Assembly: GCA_001949185.1 (NCBI GenBank)
Contig: BDGG01000005.1
Location: forward strand, 1,061,063 to 1,102,493
Direction of reading: 5' to 3'
DNA length: 41,431 nt
From: Ramazzottius varieornatus
Taxonomy: Eukaryota > Tardigrada > Eutardigrada > Parachela > Ramazzottiidae
Part shown: piece after piece, positions 30,065 through 40,735 of the stretch
How the letters are laid out: every line of letters starts with the position of its first letter
How positions within the stretch are numbered: the first letter of the stretch is position 1
Program-made: the position numbers and the translations under genes
The notes under the pieces: model-generated
What the model was told of the DNA's origin: nothing
What the model saw: the letters and a program-made list of their open reading frames with translations, nothing else
Databases searched by the model: none

Positions 30065-31682
30065 TCAGACTTCGTCTCTCTGCTCTTCGAAATCGACAAC
30101 AGCCTCCATAGCGTCAAAATCTTCAAAAGTAATTTGGTCCTCGTCTTCGGCCAAGTGAGAAATGTCGGCGAGACTCGCTACGATATCGCCGGCTTCAGGC
30201 ATGGGCTCGTCTTCGTGAAGCCTTTTCTTCGGGCCACTCGAGACCATCGATGAGTTCTTCGGAAGGTAGTCTTTGATTCCCGCGGGCTAGAAACATAATT
30301 GTCACGAGCACGCGAGTATCGGCAAAGGTCTTGCTTCAGTTCACGTACAGTTACAGAAAAAGGGACAAGTGTTTCGCCCTTAGTTGGAGATTTGAACAGA
30401 AGAGCTGTTCGGATATTGTCCTTGAGGAACAGGATGACTCTGGTGCCACACGAGTGGCCCCAGCTAGCGCCCAGAGCAGGGACGATGTGGCCATCTTCAC
30501 CGGAAGGTCCGAACTTGGTGGTTACCTGGTTCGCTAGAACGACCTATAAAGCTTGTACTGTAGGACACAGAAACTGATAAACAAGGGAAAATAAAAAAAT
30601 ATTGGGATGGGTAAAGTGTACGTACCGCAAGTTGGTTCGTCGTGGCGATGGAGATCAACTTCTGCGTAACGCTGTTCAGGACTTTGGATCTTTCGGCCAT
30701 ATCTTCGAAGGCATATCGAAAAGGCGAAACTACACTGTCCATGACAATCAGTCGTACGTGTTGGTTGTACTTCAGAAAAGCTGGAAGGACGTTGACCGTC
30801 TTGATCACCTCGCGATAGTCACGACACCGGAAGATGGTAATGTTATCCAGAATTCTTTCCAGTGGGAGCTCTTCAGGCGGTGCTGCGCAATCTGGGAAGT
30901 AACAGCCGTGAGACTTGACAGTGGTATTTTCCACCGAAAACTGAGATGGACTGGACAGTCTAAGACAGTTGTGTGGGCAAACCGGAAACTTACTTTCGGT
31001 CTGGTCTCGGTTGAGTTCTTCAAGCATGGCCAGCGCCATCTCGGTCACTCTTTTCTCCACGAAAGATCCGTCAGTATCGATAAAGACGGCTCCCCCTTCA
31101 AGCCCATTAAGGACTTTCGGAATTTGTACGTTCACACAAAGCTGGAAACTGAAAGGAAGAAGACACTGACACTGACACGTATTTTAGGGAGTCCTCCAAG
31201 ATTGTGAGTTTCCCCTCCGCCGTACCACAGTTGTGTCTTTCCGATTCCCGGAGCACCAGATATTTCCGTCAGCTGCCCGATCTGAATACCTCCGTCCAGC
31301 AGATCGTCCAGCCGGGTGGATCCTGTTGTAATGGATAGGTTTGACTGGCTCTTCAGCAACAGGTCCATTCCTCTCAGGACGGAAACGTAGTCGGGCAAGA
31401 CTGATCCCCTGTAACTTCTGATCTGCTCGATGATACTCTTGGTTTCATCCAAAGACATTTGCAGCTCTGAAAAGTATGAAAACTCTGTTCAGACTGTGAT
31501 GTTCAGAGTTGGTGCGGTTAGTGAAAGTAGCAGACAAAGCTTTCTCAACACGAACTTGCGGATAGCGCCAAAATTTCAGCATCCGCCAGATCCGTAAAGG
31601 AGTCGATCTTTCCATATCCCAATTTAAGCAACTTGGTCCGAATGGCAGGCTCTAACGGCACTTGTCCTATATCCCGATCCAT
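30065..31682 (-). CDS. RAD51C: DNA repair protein RAD51C (RecA-fold paralog)
   Basis: Exons 31682-31556, 31466-31226, 31148-30626, 30543-30349 and 30286-30065 give 435 aa, phases matching. The N-terminus MDRDIGQVPLEPAIRTKLL follows human RAD51C (MQRDL ... LSPAVRVKL). The Walker A motif is GAPGIGKT in ISGAPGIGKTQLC, and AVFIDTDGSF, IFRCRDYREV and Walker B VRLIVMDSVVSPFRY follow in order. NQVTTKFGP ... ALGASWGHSCGTRVIL and a C-terminal basic NLS-like GPKKRLHEDEP complete it. The family acts in the BCDX2 and CX3 complexes in homologous recombination and Holliday-junction processing in the nucleus. The first donor (A|GTTCGTG) is weak. An insertion of about 40 residues before PPEELPLERIL is not in the human protein. 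Confidence 0.9.
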
Positions 31683-33123
31683 GATGACTGTCGAACGCCT
31701 CAGAAGGATGGATTGGGAAGGGATATCTAATATCTTCGCGAGGAGAGGAACGATCCGAATGAATCCATGTTAGACATGATATTACTGTCTCAAATGTCAT
31801 GCTATACCATGTCATGTCAGTGATACAGTACTTGTAACATAACAGGGCGGGCTTCTATTCTTTCTTGATCTGGGTTCGCCGCTTTGGGTTCGATTTTTAA
31901 TCCTTGCATTTGGGTGCATGATGCCTCCTGTTCGTGAGCTATCATCAATTCGACTTCCTTGAAAAATAAATTCTTATATCAATAGATCGACTCTGTCATC
32001 GTTACGGATGGCTTTGCAGACGGGCTTTCTTGCGTCAAGAATGCCGAAAACAACAGGAAAGTGTGACGAAAGAGGAGCTATCTTGCAGTCGAAGACTGAG
32101 CTCGAGGTTGATCCAGTGATCCTGGCATGGAGGTCAAGATGGTGTCGGATGGACTGGAAAAGGTGACGTTAGAGCGATTTCGAGGTGGCAGACATCTTCC
32201 GCTTCGTTCCGGGTCGCGATGAGATCTTCGCTTGTTTGGACATCTGCAAGACGCCAAGAAAAGCAGGTACGTTCATCATCCATCATATACCGCTTTCGCT
32301 AAAGGTCAAGTTACAATGATCTACGTGTTTGTTCTGTACAGTATAGTGGTCCCGTTCTGGCCAGTTTTGCCGTCTACGACGAAAGTGACATTTCGCAAGA
32401 CCAGTTTTGACTGCCGGGAGGATTTGTTTGGTGCTGGCGCCAACTCGTACGGGTTTCCATCCTCAGTTAAATCGTTATATTTATCGAGTGTGGCCTGTTA
32501 TTTGAAGAGTTGTGGTTTTGCTCGACGCATACCAAAATGTACTGGCGAAAAATAGTCGAGGAAATTCCGCCAGCGCCATCTACACCGCCAAGCAGTTCTG
32601 CTCTTCAGACGACGTCATCCCACTACTTCGTGTACGAAGAACTTCCTAACAACGTCGAATGGAACTGGGTAATCCCGGTGTCAGAAATGGAACTGACTCG
32701 ATGTGGTGGAGACCAAAGTCATCGGTACATCATCAGCCTTAGCGTCATTGCAAAAAGCTTTGGATGAAGAAGGACTAATTTGGCCATACCCTGACGAACA
32801 ACTGCAGTGGTTGGTGAAGTTGCTGAGTACGTTGGAAGGCTAGGTACTGGAAGCAGTCAAAGACGCAGAAAGCGAATGGCGGACAGCTGCGTAAATGTGC
32901 GTTGGTGTCACCAGAAAATTAACTTGGAGTGATACAATTTTCCATTTGCTGTAAATCCAACTGCGAAGACTTGCTGGACGAGCTAGCGTGGTATGACGAC
33001 GTTGGAGACTCAAGCTTTCGTCACTGGACCTGGCGTCCTTCAGGCATGCTTTGTTTTCGAGACTGTCAGTTCCCTTCGTACGACTACCAATTTCAGGAAC
33101 AGTCTACTTTGTCACGTACATAT
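31683..33123. pseudogene. Decayed coding sequence of unknown origin
   Basis: Plus-strand fragments look coding but shift frame: 32527-32710 (KIVEEIPPAPSTPPSSS, then HYFVYEELPNNVEWNWVIPV), followed in another frame by 32700-32842 (VVETKVIGTSSALASLQKAL ... YPDEQLQWLVKLLSTLEG, stop). A TGA just upstream closes the second frame, and no splice site restores it. I read this as a broken gene or exons of an unrecognised one. The part next to 31683 is the RAD51C promoter side. No family is recognised. Confidence 0.35.
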
Positions 33124-34408
33124 TAGGTGCGGAAGTATGACTTGTCCCCCTTAAAACACCTTGACTTCAAAATTCATAGTTCTGCCCCCCTTCGTCCGTC
33201 CATTTTAAAATTTGTTTCCCTGTCAGCCAACCAACTCCCGACCCTTGTTTGACACTTCATTGATTCAAGTTTCTTAGCTCTGGGGTACGGCAGGAATTAT
33301 TTTGGCTGAGTCATGCATAACTGAAATCTCGGAGGTTTTGCTGTTTGAATTCTTTGGAGGTACGAACGCATCTCGCACCGCCGACAAAATCTGATCCGTG
33401 TTTGACGATAAAACACCTAACAGTTTAGCGTGGGTGATTGGGACGATCGGTTTCGTTCTGGAGATTTTTCATTCAAAAGTTCTCCTTACGGAAGACTGAA
33501 ATTGAAAGTGAACGACAATGTACTGACCGATCATGTCATACTCGATTCTTCCCAAACTAGTGTGTAATTTTTACGGTATAAGACTGAGATGTGCCTCCCT
33601 AAAGTCTCGCTGTAAACTTAAACGGAACGGGGAAGGCGGAAAGAGAAGAGAATTTGATACCCCACTTACTTCGCGCGCTTCAGAAAGAACGCAAAGTTCT
33701 GCACTTTTTCCCTCTCTGGATTGCAAACAAGAACGACCCGATAGCAAACCGCATCGATATCGGCGACAACACAGGCACTCCGTAGAAGATTGCTAAGCGA
33801 GGAGCGGTGCGTTTCGACATAGGCTAACTACCACAGAAAAGTTCAAACCGTGAGCGGCACTAAAAGAGAACCATGACAACATCTTGATGGCCACCTCACA
33901 CACCTGACCGCTATAAATCTTTCTCTTCCAGCAATGCGATAACGTTATTCTATTCTTCTCTGGAACAGGCATTATTTATGGAAACCTTCCCGTTGAACAA
34001 ACAAAATTAATTCACGGACTGGACTCACTACTGTAGTATAACTGCTCCGGAGTGCACTCTGAACGAAACACTTACGCAAACTGCAGGAACAGGAACTGGG
34101 ATTTTCCGTTCAGGCTTCTTATAGCAGGATCTGCCTGCTAACAGATTGTCACCTGCTCAAGATATTGGACCTTCTCCAGCGAGATAGAGAAATTTTCCGA
34201 AAGTGGATTTGAAAAGTGGCGTTACGGAACTTATTGTCCCTCTTCTCCCAGGCTTTTGCAACGATGGAACGAAATGTCTCCCAAAAAAATCTCGGCAGTT
34301 CCGTGCTAGTGTGAGTGTATAAGTTGATAAGAAAGATTGAGGTATGGCGTCAGAAAAAATTTTTAACTTCGGCAGGGGCCACGGGGACAAGTCGTACTTC
34401 CGCACCTA
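33124..34408. mobile_element. TIR element remnant, copy 2
   Basis: TIRs are TAGGTGCGGAAGTATGACTT at 33124 and the inverse ending 34408 (AAGTCGTACTTCCGCACCTA), each flanked by TA/AT. It is homologous along its length to 16857-17741. A damaged basic frame at about 33600-33796 (GGKRREFDTPLTSRASERTQ) corresponds to a similar damaged frame in copy 1. No full transposase survives, so superfamily is not assigned. Confidence 0.65.
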
Positions 34409-34569
34409 ATAATGTTCTAGTACTTTTCGTCGGCACTTTCGATGTACAATTCTATCTTTTCACGATCTTTTCACGATCTTGCCACGCGGGATGGAAGTTA
34501 TCACGACACACTGCGCAAGGTGTCTCCATTTCAGGAGAATTTCTTGTTTCTGATTTTAAAGAAATCTAT

Positions 34570-35261
34570 CTAGCCAGTGTAATCCACCACCGAAGTTTTC
34601 GGCATGTAGCATATCCGGTCACATCCTTGCATACAACAAATTCTTCCCCAACCGCCGCAGCTGTTGTCGTTGTAACACTGGTTTCTGCAAGGACTGGCTC
34701 GTATGGTCGATCCGACCCCGGCAGCCGACGAGGAAACCCCGGCGGGTATTCGGATCTCCACTTTATCGTAGCAAACAGGCACTACACAACAACTCGGTGT
34801 CGGCACACAGTACGCGAGCTTTCACAGAGAATAAGAGAGAAGGATTTCACACGAACCAGCAGGAGGATTGGGTGCCGCGGTCACAGGGTTCATTCGACAC
34901 TGGTAGGACTGCACGTTCGAGTTCGCCAGGTTTATGACGGCACAATATTTTCCCCAGCCGCAGTTGACTCCCTGCATTCGCAGATTCTGTCGGTCTCATA
35001 CAAGGTTATAATTAGCGAAACAGGTAACCGGACTGGGACCTACGTTGCAAGGGTTTCCGGATTGTCTGATCGCACCAAGGCGGTGAAGATTGTTGAGGAC
35101 AGCTCCATCTTTCGAAAGAAAACCGAATTTTATTTCTGGCTGGTTCGACCACAAATCCATTTCGATCACTTACTTTGCCCTTCTGCAGCAGGTAATGATA
35201 CCAGGAGACTCAGTGCTAGCACAAGAGACAGACTACCACGAATGATCGAACCGGAAGTCAT
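34570..35261 (-). CDS. Secreted cysteine-rich protein with WAP-like C-terminus
   Basis: Exons 35261-35174, 35108-35044, 34986-34853 and 34792-34570 give 169 aa, phases matching. The signal peptide is MTSGSIIRGSLSLVLALSLL and the following residues. A Cys-containing middle (QGVNCGWGKYCAVINLANSN) precedes the C-terminal CRNQCYNDNSCGGWGRICCM with QGCDRICYMPK, which has the C-x3-C-x(4)-C ... CC-x3-C-x3-C-x2-P spacing of whey-acidic-protein domains. WAP proteins are often secreted protease inhibitors or antimicrobials; the role here is unknown. The intron at 34987-35043 has a good branch-like CTAAT. Without that intron the frame meets a TGA. A long plus-strand frame over the same bases (34315-35367) is a shadow. 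Confidence 0.65.
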
Positions 35262-36259
35262 GTTGAAACTGAATTACAGAAAGTCTAAGGTCTGGTTGAA
35301 AGGAACTACTCGGATAAACCTTAACGAGATAAGTTTTACTACGAATTTTAACAATTCACGAGTCTAAGTAACCGCCGAAGGGAATGAGATGGAACACCGG
35401 AAACTTGTGACGTCGAACTGCATGTAGCGAGAATCAACAGGTTGATATGAACTTGACATAGGCTTTTCTTATTCTTGAGGCTCAAACAATCGGTACACGG
35501 AAATCCTGGAGGGGAACAAACCAGTGTATGGGCGAATCGGACAAAAATCTCACGAAGCTCAGCATTTCGATGTTGTCATAAGGTGAATTCGACACACAAC
35601 ACGGATGTCGTCAACAAGCTTGCAGTAGCCGCAAGTCTTTCTTACGGGCCTCGAATTATCGCAAAAGTATTCACTACCTCGGGAAAGAAACTGCTGGCTC
35701 AGCACGGTCGACAGTCTTCAAAATGTTGTTTACTATTTCCCACCAGGGCAGTCAGAACTAAATTATTTTCGGGCGTCGTCACAATCTTTTTCGCGAAATC
35801 AGTCGTCTGAGCGGTTCGCGCTAGCCGAATTGGAAATGCAGTACCAGTGTCGAGTAGAGGTGGTGTGCGTATGGTCGGAAGCAATGACGTCGTTGCGGTC
35901 GTATGAAAGGTTGGTCGTTGAAGCAAGTCTCCGGGAACGATGCACCCGGGAACCGAGCGTTTGCATGCTAGAGGTTCCTATCATACCTTCGGCACGTCGA
36001 TGGAATTGATCGTTTTCGAAACACCGGAAGTCCCACCCTTCCCGGTAGAGTAAGGAGCCACCAATACAAGCTATCGTGTACCCACAGAATTAATAGTTAA
36101 CCGAACGATGAACCGCTCGATCGATTAGCACATGCAGTTAAAAAGAAGGCTCTTCCGGCACCCGGCTTTTGCACCAGGTTAAAGTTCACTGGAATTTCAC
36201 CGTTCATCTAATTACTTCACATCCACATCGTTCGGCGGCACTTTCCATCTTCCCGCAGA
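35262..36259. other. About 1 kb without a recognised gene
   Basis: Both strands have moderately long frames (for example minus 35984-35699, with FAKKIVTTPENNLVLTALVG), but none has a signal peptide, domain or clear splice partners. An unrecognised small gene is possible. The left part should hold the WAP-like gene's promoter. Confidence 0.35.
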
Positions 36260-36928
36260 ATGTTCCAGCTCGAGTTCGGTACTATGATTATGGATTCGAC
36301 CATATCAGAGCTTGTCACAGCAATAAGGCGTTTGAACGCTACTTCCTCGTCCGATCCAGAGATCCGAGGCCTTTTGAAAACAATCAGCTCTCGCTTAGAC
36401 ATCGCCACGCAGTGTATCCAACTGAACAAAATACTGGTGAGCTTACTCAATCGCACAGTCGCTCAACATGCCAATTGGTCTTCGTCACAAGGAATCACCA
36501 CGTCTCTCCCATCCCAGTATGCCGCCGATGTCCATGGCGTTACTTATTCTAATAAGCCTGGATCGGACGACCATCTGTTCGACGAAGGGGCCGACTCCAT
36601 GTTCAATACCGTCATTGTCCTGATCATCTTTGTGGTCGGAATCACCCTGCTGATCATACGTTCTACGCGAGGTGGAGTTTGCGAACAATGCCAAGTACCT
36701 GCGGAAGAAGTGGTTACTCCTCCAAAAAAGATGTTTTTCCTAAACACGACGCAGATCGACCAGCGGAGGAGAAGACTGAGCAAAGTCGGGGACCAACCTG
36801 CGGAGCTCACGGCTGTGCGGAAACACCACGAAAGGAGAAACCAGGAAACCGTCATCGATATGGTCTTGGAAAATGAGTCAGATGAGAGGCCAAATAACCG
36901 CGTTACTTTCGCTGAAACTGATCTATGA
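36260..36928 (+). CDS. Single-pass membrane protein, family unknown
   Basis: An intronless frame of 222 aa from MFQLEFGTMIMDSTISEL. The N-terminal half is polar with possible N-glycosylation sites (NAT, NRT, NWS). Residues about 114-136 form one strong transmembrane helix (MFNTVIVLIIFVVGITLLII) followed by RSTRGG, so the C-terminal half should be cytosolic by the positive-inside rule. That tail is basic then acidic (DQRRRRLSKVGD, KHHERRNQETVIDM). There is no signal peptide and no family is recognised. The layout resembles small accessory subunits of ion channels, but that is only a resemblance. Confidence 0.55.
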   Translation: MFQLEFGTMIMDSTISELVTAIRRLNATSSSDPEIRGLLKTISSRLDIATQCIQLNKILVSLLNRTVAQHANWSSSQGITTSLPSQYAADVHGVTYSNKPGSDDHLFDEGADSMFNTVIVLIIFVVGITLLIIRSTRGGVCEQCQVPAEEVVTPPKKMFFLNTTQIDQRRRRLSKVGDQPAELTAVRKHHERRNQETVIDMVLENESDERPNNRVTFAETDL

Positions 36929-37237
36929 TTACTGAAAAAGTTCTTTCTTCTGCTTTGAAAGTTGAACTCTGAAGGATGTCTTCACGCTTTTTGCTTGCAG
37001 GAAATTTATTGTCCGCCAACTGAGTAAATCGATAGATTTTAAAATTTTGGCTAGTTCAATTACAAGACACTCAGCGGATATTCCACGTGCAAGCTTTGGC
37101 TAAAACAACCGAGTAGTATACAAGTATCCAAAACATCAAACATAAAAGGTAAACGGCACTCAAAAGTTATATCATACAAAGAAAGCAAACCAGACTAAAA
37201 ACTGTGGAGTGCAAGGTAATCGATGAGCAATGCGCAC
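36929..37237. other. 3' flanks of two convergent genes
   Basis: AT-rich, with no exon or RNA gene seen. It separates the membrane-protein gene (+) from the acyltransferase gene (-). Confidence 0.5.
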
Positions 37238-38929
37238 TTAGGCCACTTTCCGCATACCCATCCAGAGGACTGTAAAAAGGCTTCCACCAATACCGGAAAT
37301 GGCGTATACCTTTCGCCCCGTTTCGGTACTCCAAAAAACCGCATTCAGCCCGGTAAAGAATAACGCGGCAGGTAACACTTCAGACCAACTCAGCGATATT
37401 CGCTTACCGGTTCCAAGTGACTTCTTGTCCCGAATATAATTTTTGATTATTCTAGAATTTAAAAGCAAAAGTTCAAATTTGAATTTGCAACTCAACTCAA
37501 AAAAAGTATTCTCAGAATGGTTTCGTCGTGAATTTACTGGGTTTACCTGTCTTTCTGATGGAAACTTTGGTACAACCACTCCTGCGTGGCTTTCTCATTT
37601 GTTGGTAGGTCTTCCAAATCTGTTCTGTTGACGACAACATGAAGCTGTTCGTCCCAGCCATGCAAATAATCTGAAAAGGACCAAGCATGGTATTGATCTC
37701 TGTGTCAAGGAGCCGGAAGTTGGCTGAAATTTTCTTCAGTATAATTTTAGAAGACTGACCGTTCATGGTAGGAGCCACTCTTCTTTCCGCCAAGCCAGTA
37801 TCAGACAGTTCCTGGAAGGCTTGAGAGTACAGCACAGTGATGTCGTACACTGCGTTGAAGTGATTCTGCAGCGCCATCCGTGAAAGGAAGAAAGCTTTAG
37901 TCCGTGGTGACAGAACGTGCTGAAGTGCAGGCAAGCCTGCGAACAAAACGGTTCCTCAACATGATACGTTTAGCAGGAAGAAACCTCAAGATAGCATCTC
38001 GAGTGCAAAGAAAGACAGCACCTTCTTTCTTTGCGTACTCTTGAGACGAAGTGAGGGCTTCGGGGTTGTTCGGATTAAAGCGAGTTCCTTCGGGAAAGAT
38101 GATCATCCAAGTCTACAAACAAGAACCCAATGCCTCAGAATAATCAGCGTAAAGGTCTCAACTCATAAGAAATGTTTAAGATGGATGTTTACCTGCTTCC
38201 GGCGTTTCATGATGTCCTCCAGATTTCTCATCATCAGGTCCGTATTGAATTTCCTGCTCCGACGGACATAAATGCAATCGTGCTGTGAGAAAAACAATGT
38301 TCCTCTCCAGTACTTTGAAGTGCCATCACGACAGAAATTCGCATTCATACATTCACTCCTCATTCGCTCGTACTTGATAGAAGTAATAGCCGTACAATGG
38401 AAGAAACCGCAGACCATCTTTGAGGATATACCGCATCTGTCCTAGGTTTCCCTGTCGAACCGCCAGCATGTCCGCCACCACCCAGTCAACTGCGGAAAGG
38501 TAGAAAAGACGTTTATTTAGCAACAGTACAAACTGCGACAACGGTTGAGACGTAGAAAAAAATATCTGCCTGTTGACTGATGATTGGAAATGTACAGGAC
38601 AGATTCTTTCCGATTGAGGACATCTTCGATATCCCCATAGAACAGCACCTAAGAGCAAGATCTTACGTTTGGAGGATTGGATGGAATGCAGTAAAAAACT
38701 GGTCATCTACCTCTACAGGCGATAGCTTCTCGAAGAAGAACAGTACGAGCCTCTGGTATGTTCCCCACATCATGTCGTCCACTTCGCCGAACACCTTCGA
38801 AGGCAAAACTATGCTGACCACACGGAATGGCATCCATACTGCAAAGAAGCTCGGCGCAGTCGCCAGTAGAATAGTGAAGGGAAGAAGATCCGGCAGGGAT
38901 TTCAAGGCTAGCAGGATGCTGGCGAACAT
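37238..38929 (-). CDS. AGPAT5: 1-acyl-glycerol-3-phosphate acyltransferase epsilon-like (AGPAT5)
   Basis: Eight exons: 38929-38711, 38648-38570, 38489-38374, 38282-38193, 38112-38022, 37936-37760, 37670-37547 and 37451-37238. They encode 369 aa (human AGPAT5: 364), phases matching. A hydrophobic N-terminus precedes LPLAT motif I NHQSTVDW (NHx4D), completed across an intron, then LKDGLRFLPLYGYYF, motif III FPEGTR and the AVYDITVLY block. Two C-terminal helices follow (VLPAALFFTGLNAVFW and IGGSLFTVLW). The enzyme adds an acyl chain to lysophosphatidic acid, making phosphatidic acid at ER, nuclear envelope or mitochondrial membranes. Intron 2 appears to start with GC (ACAG|GCAGAT) rather than GT, the only choice that restores motif I. 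Confidence 0.9.
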
Positions 38930-40630
38930 CTTCGGGCAGAAACAGCTGCGCAGCTACGCTGATGTCGCTGTCTCGCTGATCCCGCGAGCAACTCACAGCG
39001 TGACTGCGTCCGCCTAAAGGAGAGTAGTACTCCAAAGGTTGTAACTCGGTTAGATATCCGGAATAGTCATGGATGAGTTCGAGCCTCGATAAACTTCGAT
39101 CCGAGAATTCTGGACTTAGGAGTATCTGAGTATACCCAAAGGGACTCTGAATCGCCAACTCATCAGAGGAAGCTCGAGCTCCAGACAGCACGATCCTTTA
39201 CTCAGGATGATTCCCCGATTTTTTCTGATTTTTCTAATTTTTTTGACGAATTTTTCCAAGTTTTTGATGAGTCATGAGTCGTGATTTCGGATTTGATCAA
39301 TCAATTCTGTACTAATCATTCGAAGATATCGACGTATTGATTAATACGGAATTGATAACCCTGTTGATAGTACCACCTGACGGCACTGCACGATCAACAG
39401 GGTATAATAATGCACTATGCCTGTACGTACAACTGATGACTAATGGTAAAGACCACTTTCGGTGCCAAGAAATTTCTCTTTGATCTTCCGCCATAATCTC
39501 AGGCTTGCCATAGTTTGCCCTAGTATAAGGGCTTCAGAATGCCTAAACAGCTTTCTACGATGACTGAAGTCGTCTATGATTCATTCTAAAGCTCCGCTGG
39601 AAGGCCAGCCTTTGGGCGGAGCTCTCGCAAAATTGCGGATCTGCAGTTTTCTGAGGACAATGCGCCGATTGCGGCCGAAATTTCAGATCTGACTTAGTGT
39701 TGTTCTGATACGACAGCGGAACTAATTCGAATCCGGTCGCCCATGTTAAGTCTATGACTACAGCGGGCCATGTCGGAATTGAATTCTGCATTATGCCTTA
39801 AAATACATTGTATCGGAACAAGTCAGATTTTGACTTTTGAGGAAAGCCATTTTTTCGAACAGCCTTTCAAAAGGTTTTGGTAGATTTCTACGTTTTTGAT
39901 CGAAATTGAACACAAGGGGATTATACAGTTAGTTAACCCTTATAAGTTACAACCTGTGGCGCTAACAACGACTGCTAACGGCTTCAGTATTTTAGGAAGG
40001 GAGGATGCTGCGATGATCAGCACAGGGATCGACACATCCACTACTCTTACCCCTGCGGAAGTCACTGAGTCACCTGGCCGCGTCGTAATTTTACTTCAGC
40101 GGGTAACCGGTGGAATGAAGGAAGACCGACAAAAGCCGTCCACTAGCAGCCAGGAGATGTCCAAAGATTACGAACACGAAAGAGGTTCGAAGGTAGCAGC
40201 TACCGCAAGTTCTAGCTCGAAGAAATGTTGGTCCACTGAAGTGGGTACGAACATGAAGTAGATCTGTCCAGCTCAGAACTTTTCCGTTTCGGCCGCAGTT
40301 CCGCGTACGTTGGGTGATCGTTCTGGACGAGACAAACGGGTCGGTCGGAACGAGGAGAGTAAGTGGAGACGATATGGATGGGAGTTGATCTGTCGAATCC
40401 TCCGAAAAGATCGACTGAGAGACTCACGGCCACTGAGCACGAACGACTCATCGGGATCGGGAGACTACTGACTTCCGTCGGTCCGTCCTCAGTAGCTTTT
40501 CGGTGGGTTGTTGTATTAGACCAGGATGACTTCGTTCTCTTTTCTTGCAAGCTCGAGATTTTATGCAACTCGTCGCCAAGAACAATAGTGCAGGTATACA
40601 ATGGGTAGATGAATTGAACCAGATCGTCAG
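38930..40630. other. Intergenic, no gene recognised
   Basis: About 1.7 kb. It contains an AT-rich stretch with T-runs at 39200-39260 and a short inverted-repeat region around 39310-39360 (CAATTCTGTACTAATCA / TGATTAATACGGAATTG). Plus-strand frame 39896-40261 (SSSSKKCWSTEVGT) and the overlapping minus frame at 40212-40601 lack support. Confidence 0.4.
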
Positions 40631-40692
40631 CTTAAGTGGCGCGCGTTTTCATTGTTAGTGATCGAAAGTGTGCGCCCCCTCCTCCTCTGGGA
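40631..40692. repeat. GTGGCGC hairpin repeat, copy 6
   Basis: The left arm TTAAGTGGCGCGCGTTTTC and right arm GAAAGTGTGCGCCCCCT are imperfect, with TTAGTGA in the loop as in the other copies, then CTCTGGGAAAA. It lies 44 bp from the right-hand psq transposon. Confidence 0.6.
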
Positions 40693-40735
40693 AAATTATT
40701 TGGTTCATTGCATTTGCCCAAGTCCCAAATTTTCA

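Noticed and set aside
34315-35367. 350-codon open frame on the plus strand
   Set aside because: It runs antisense over a four-exon minus-strand gene with signal peptide and Cys spacing. Its own translation is Arg/Ser/His-rich with no domain, typical of a shadow.
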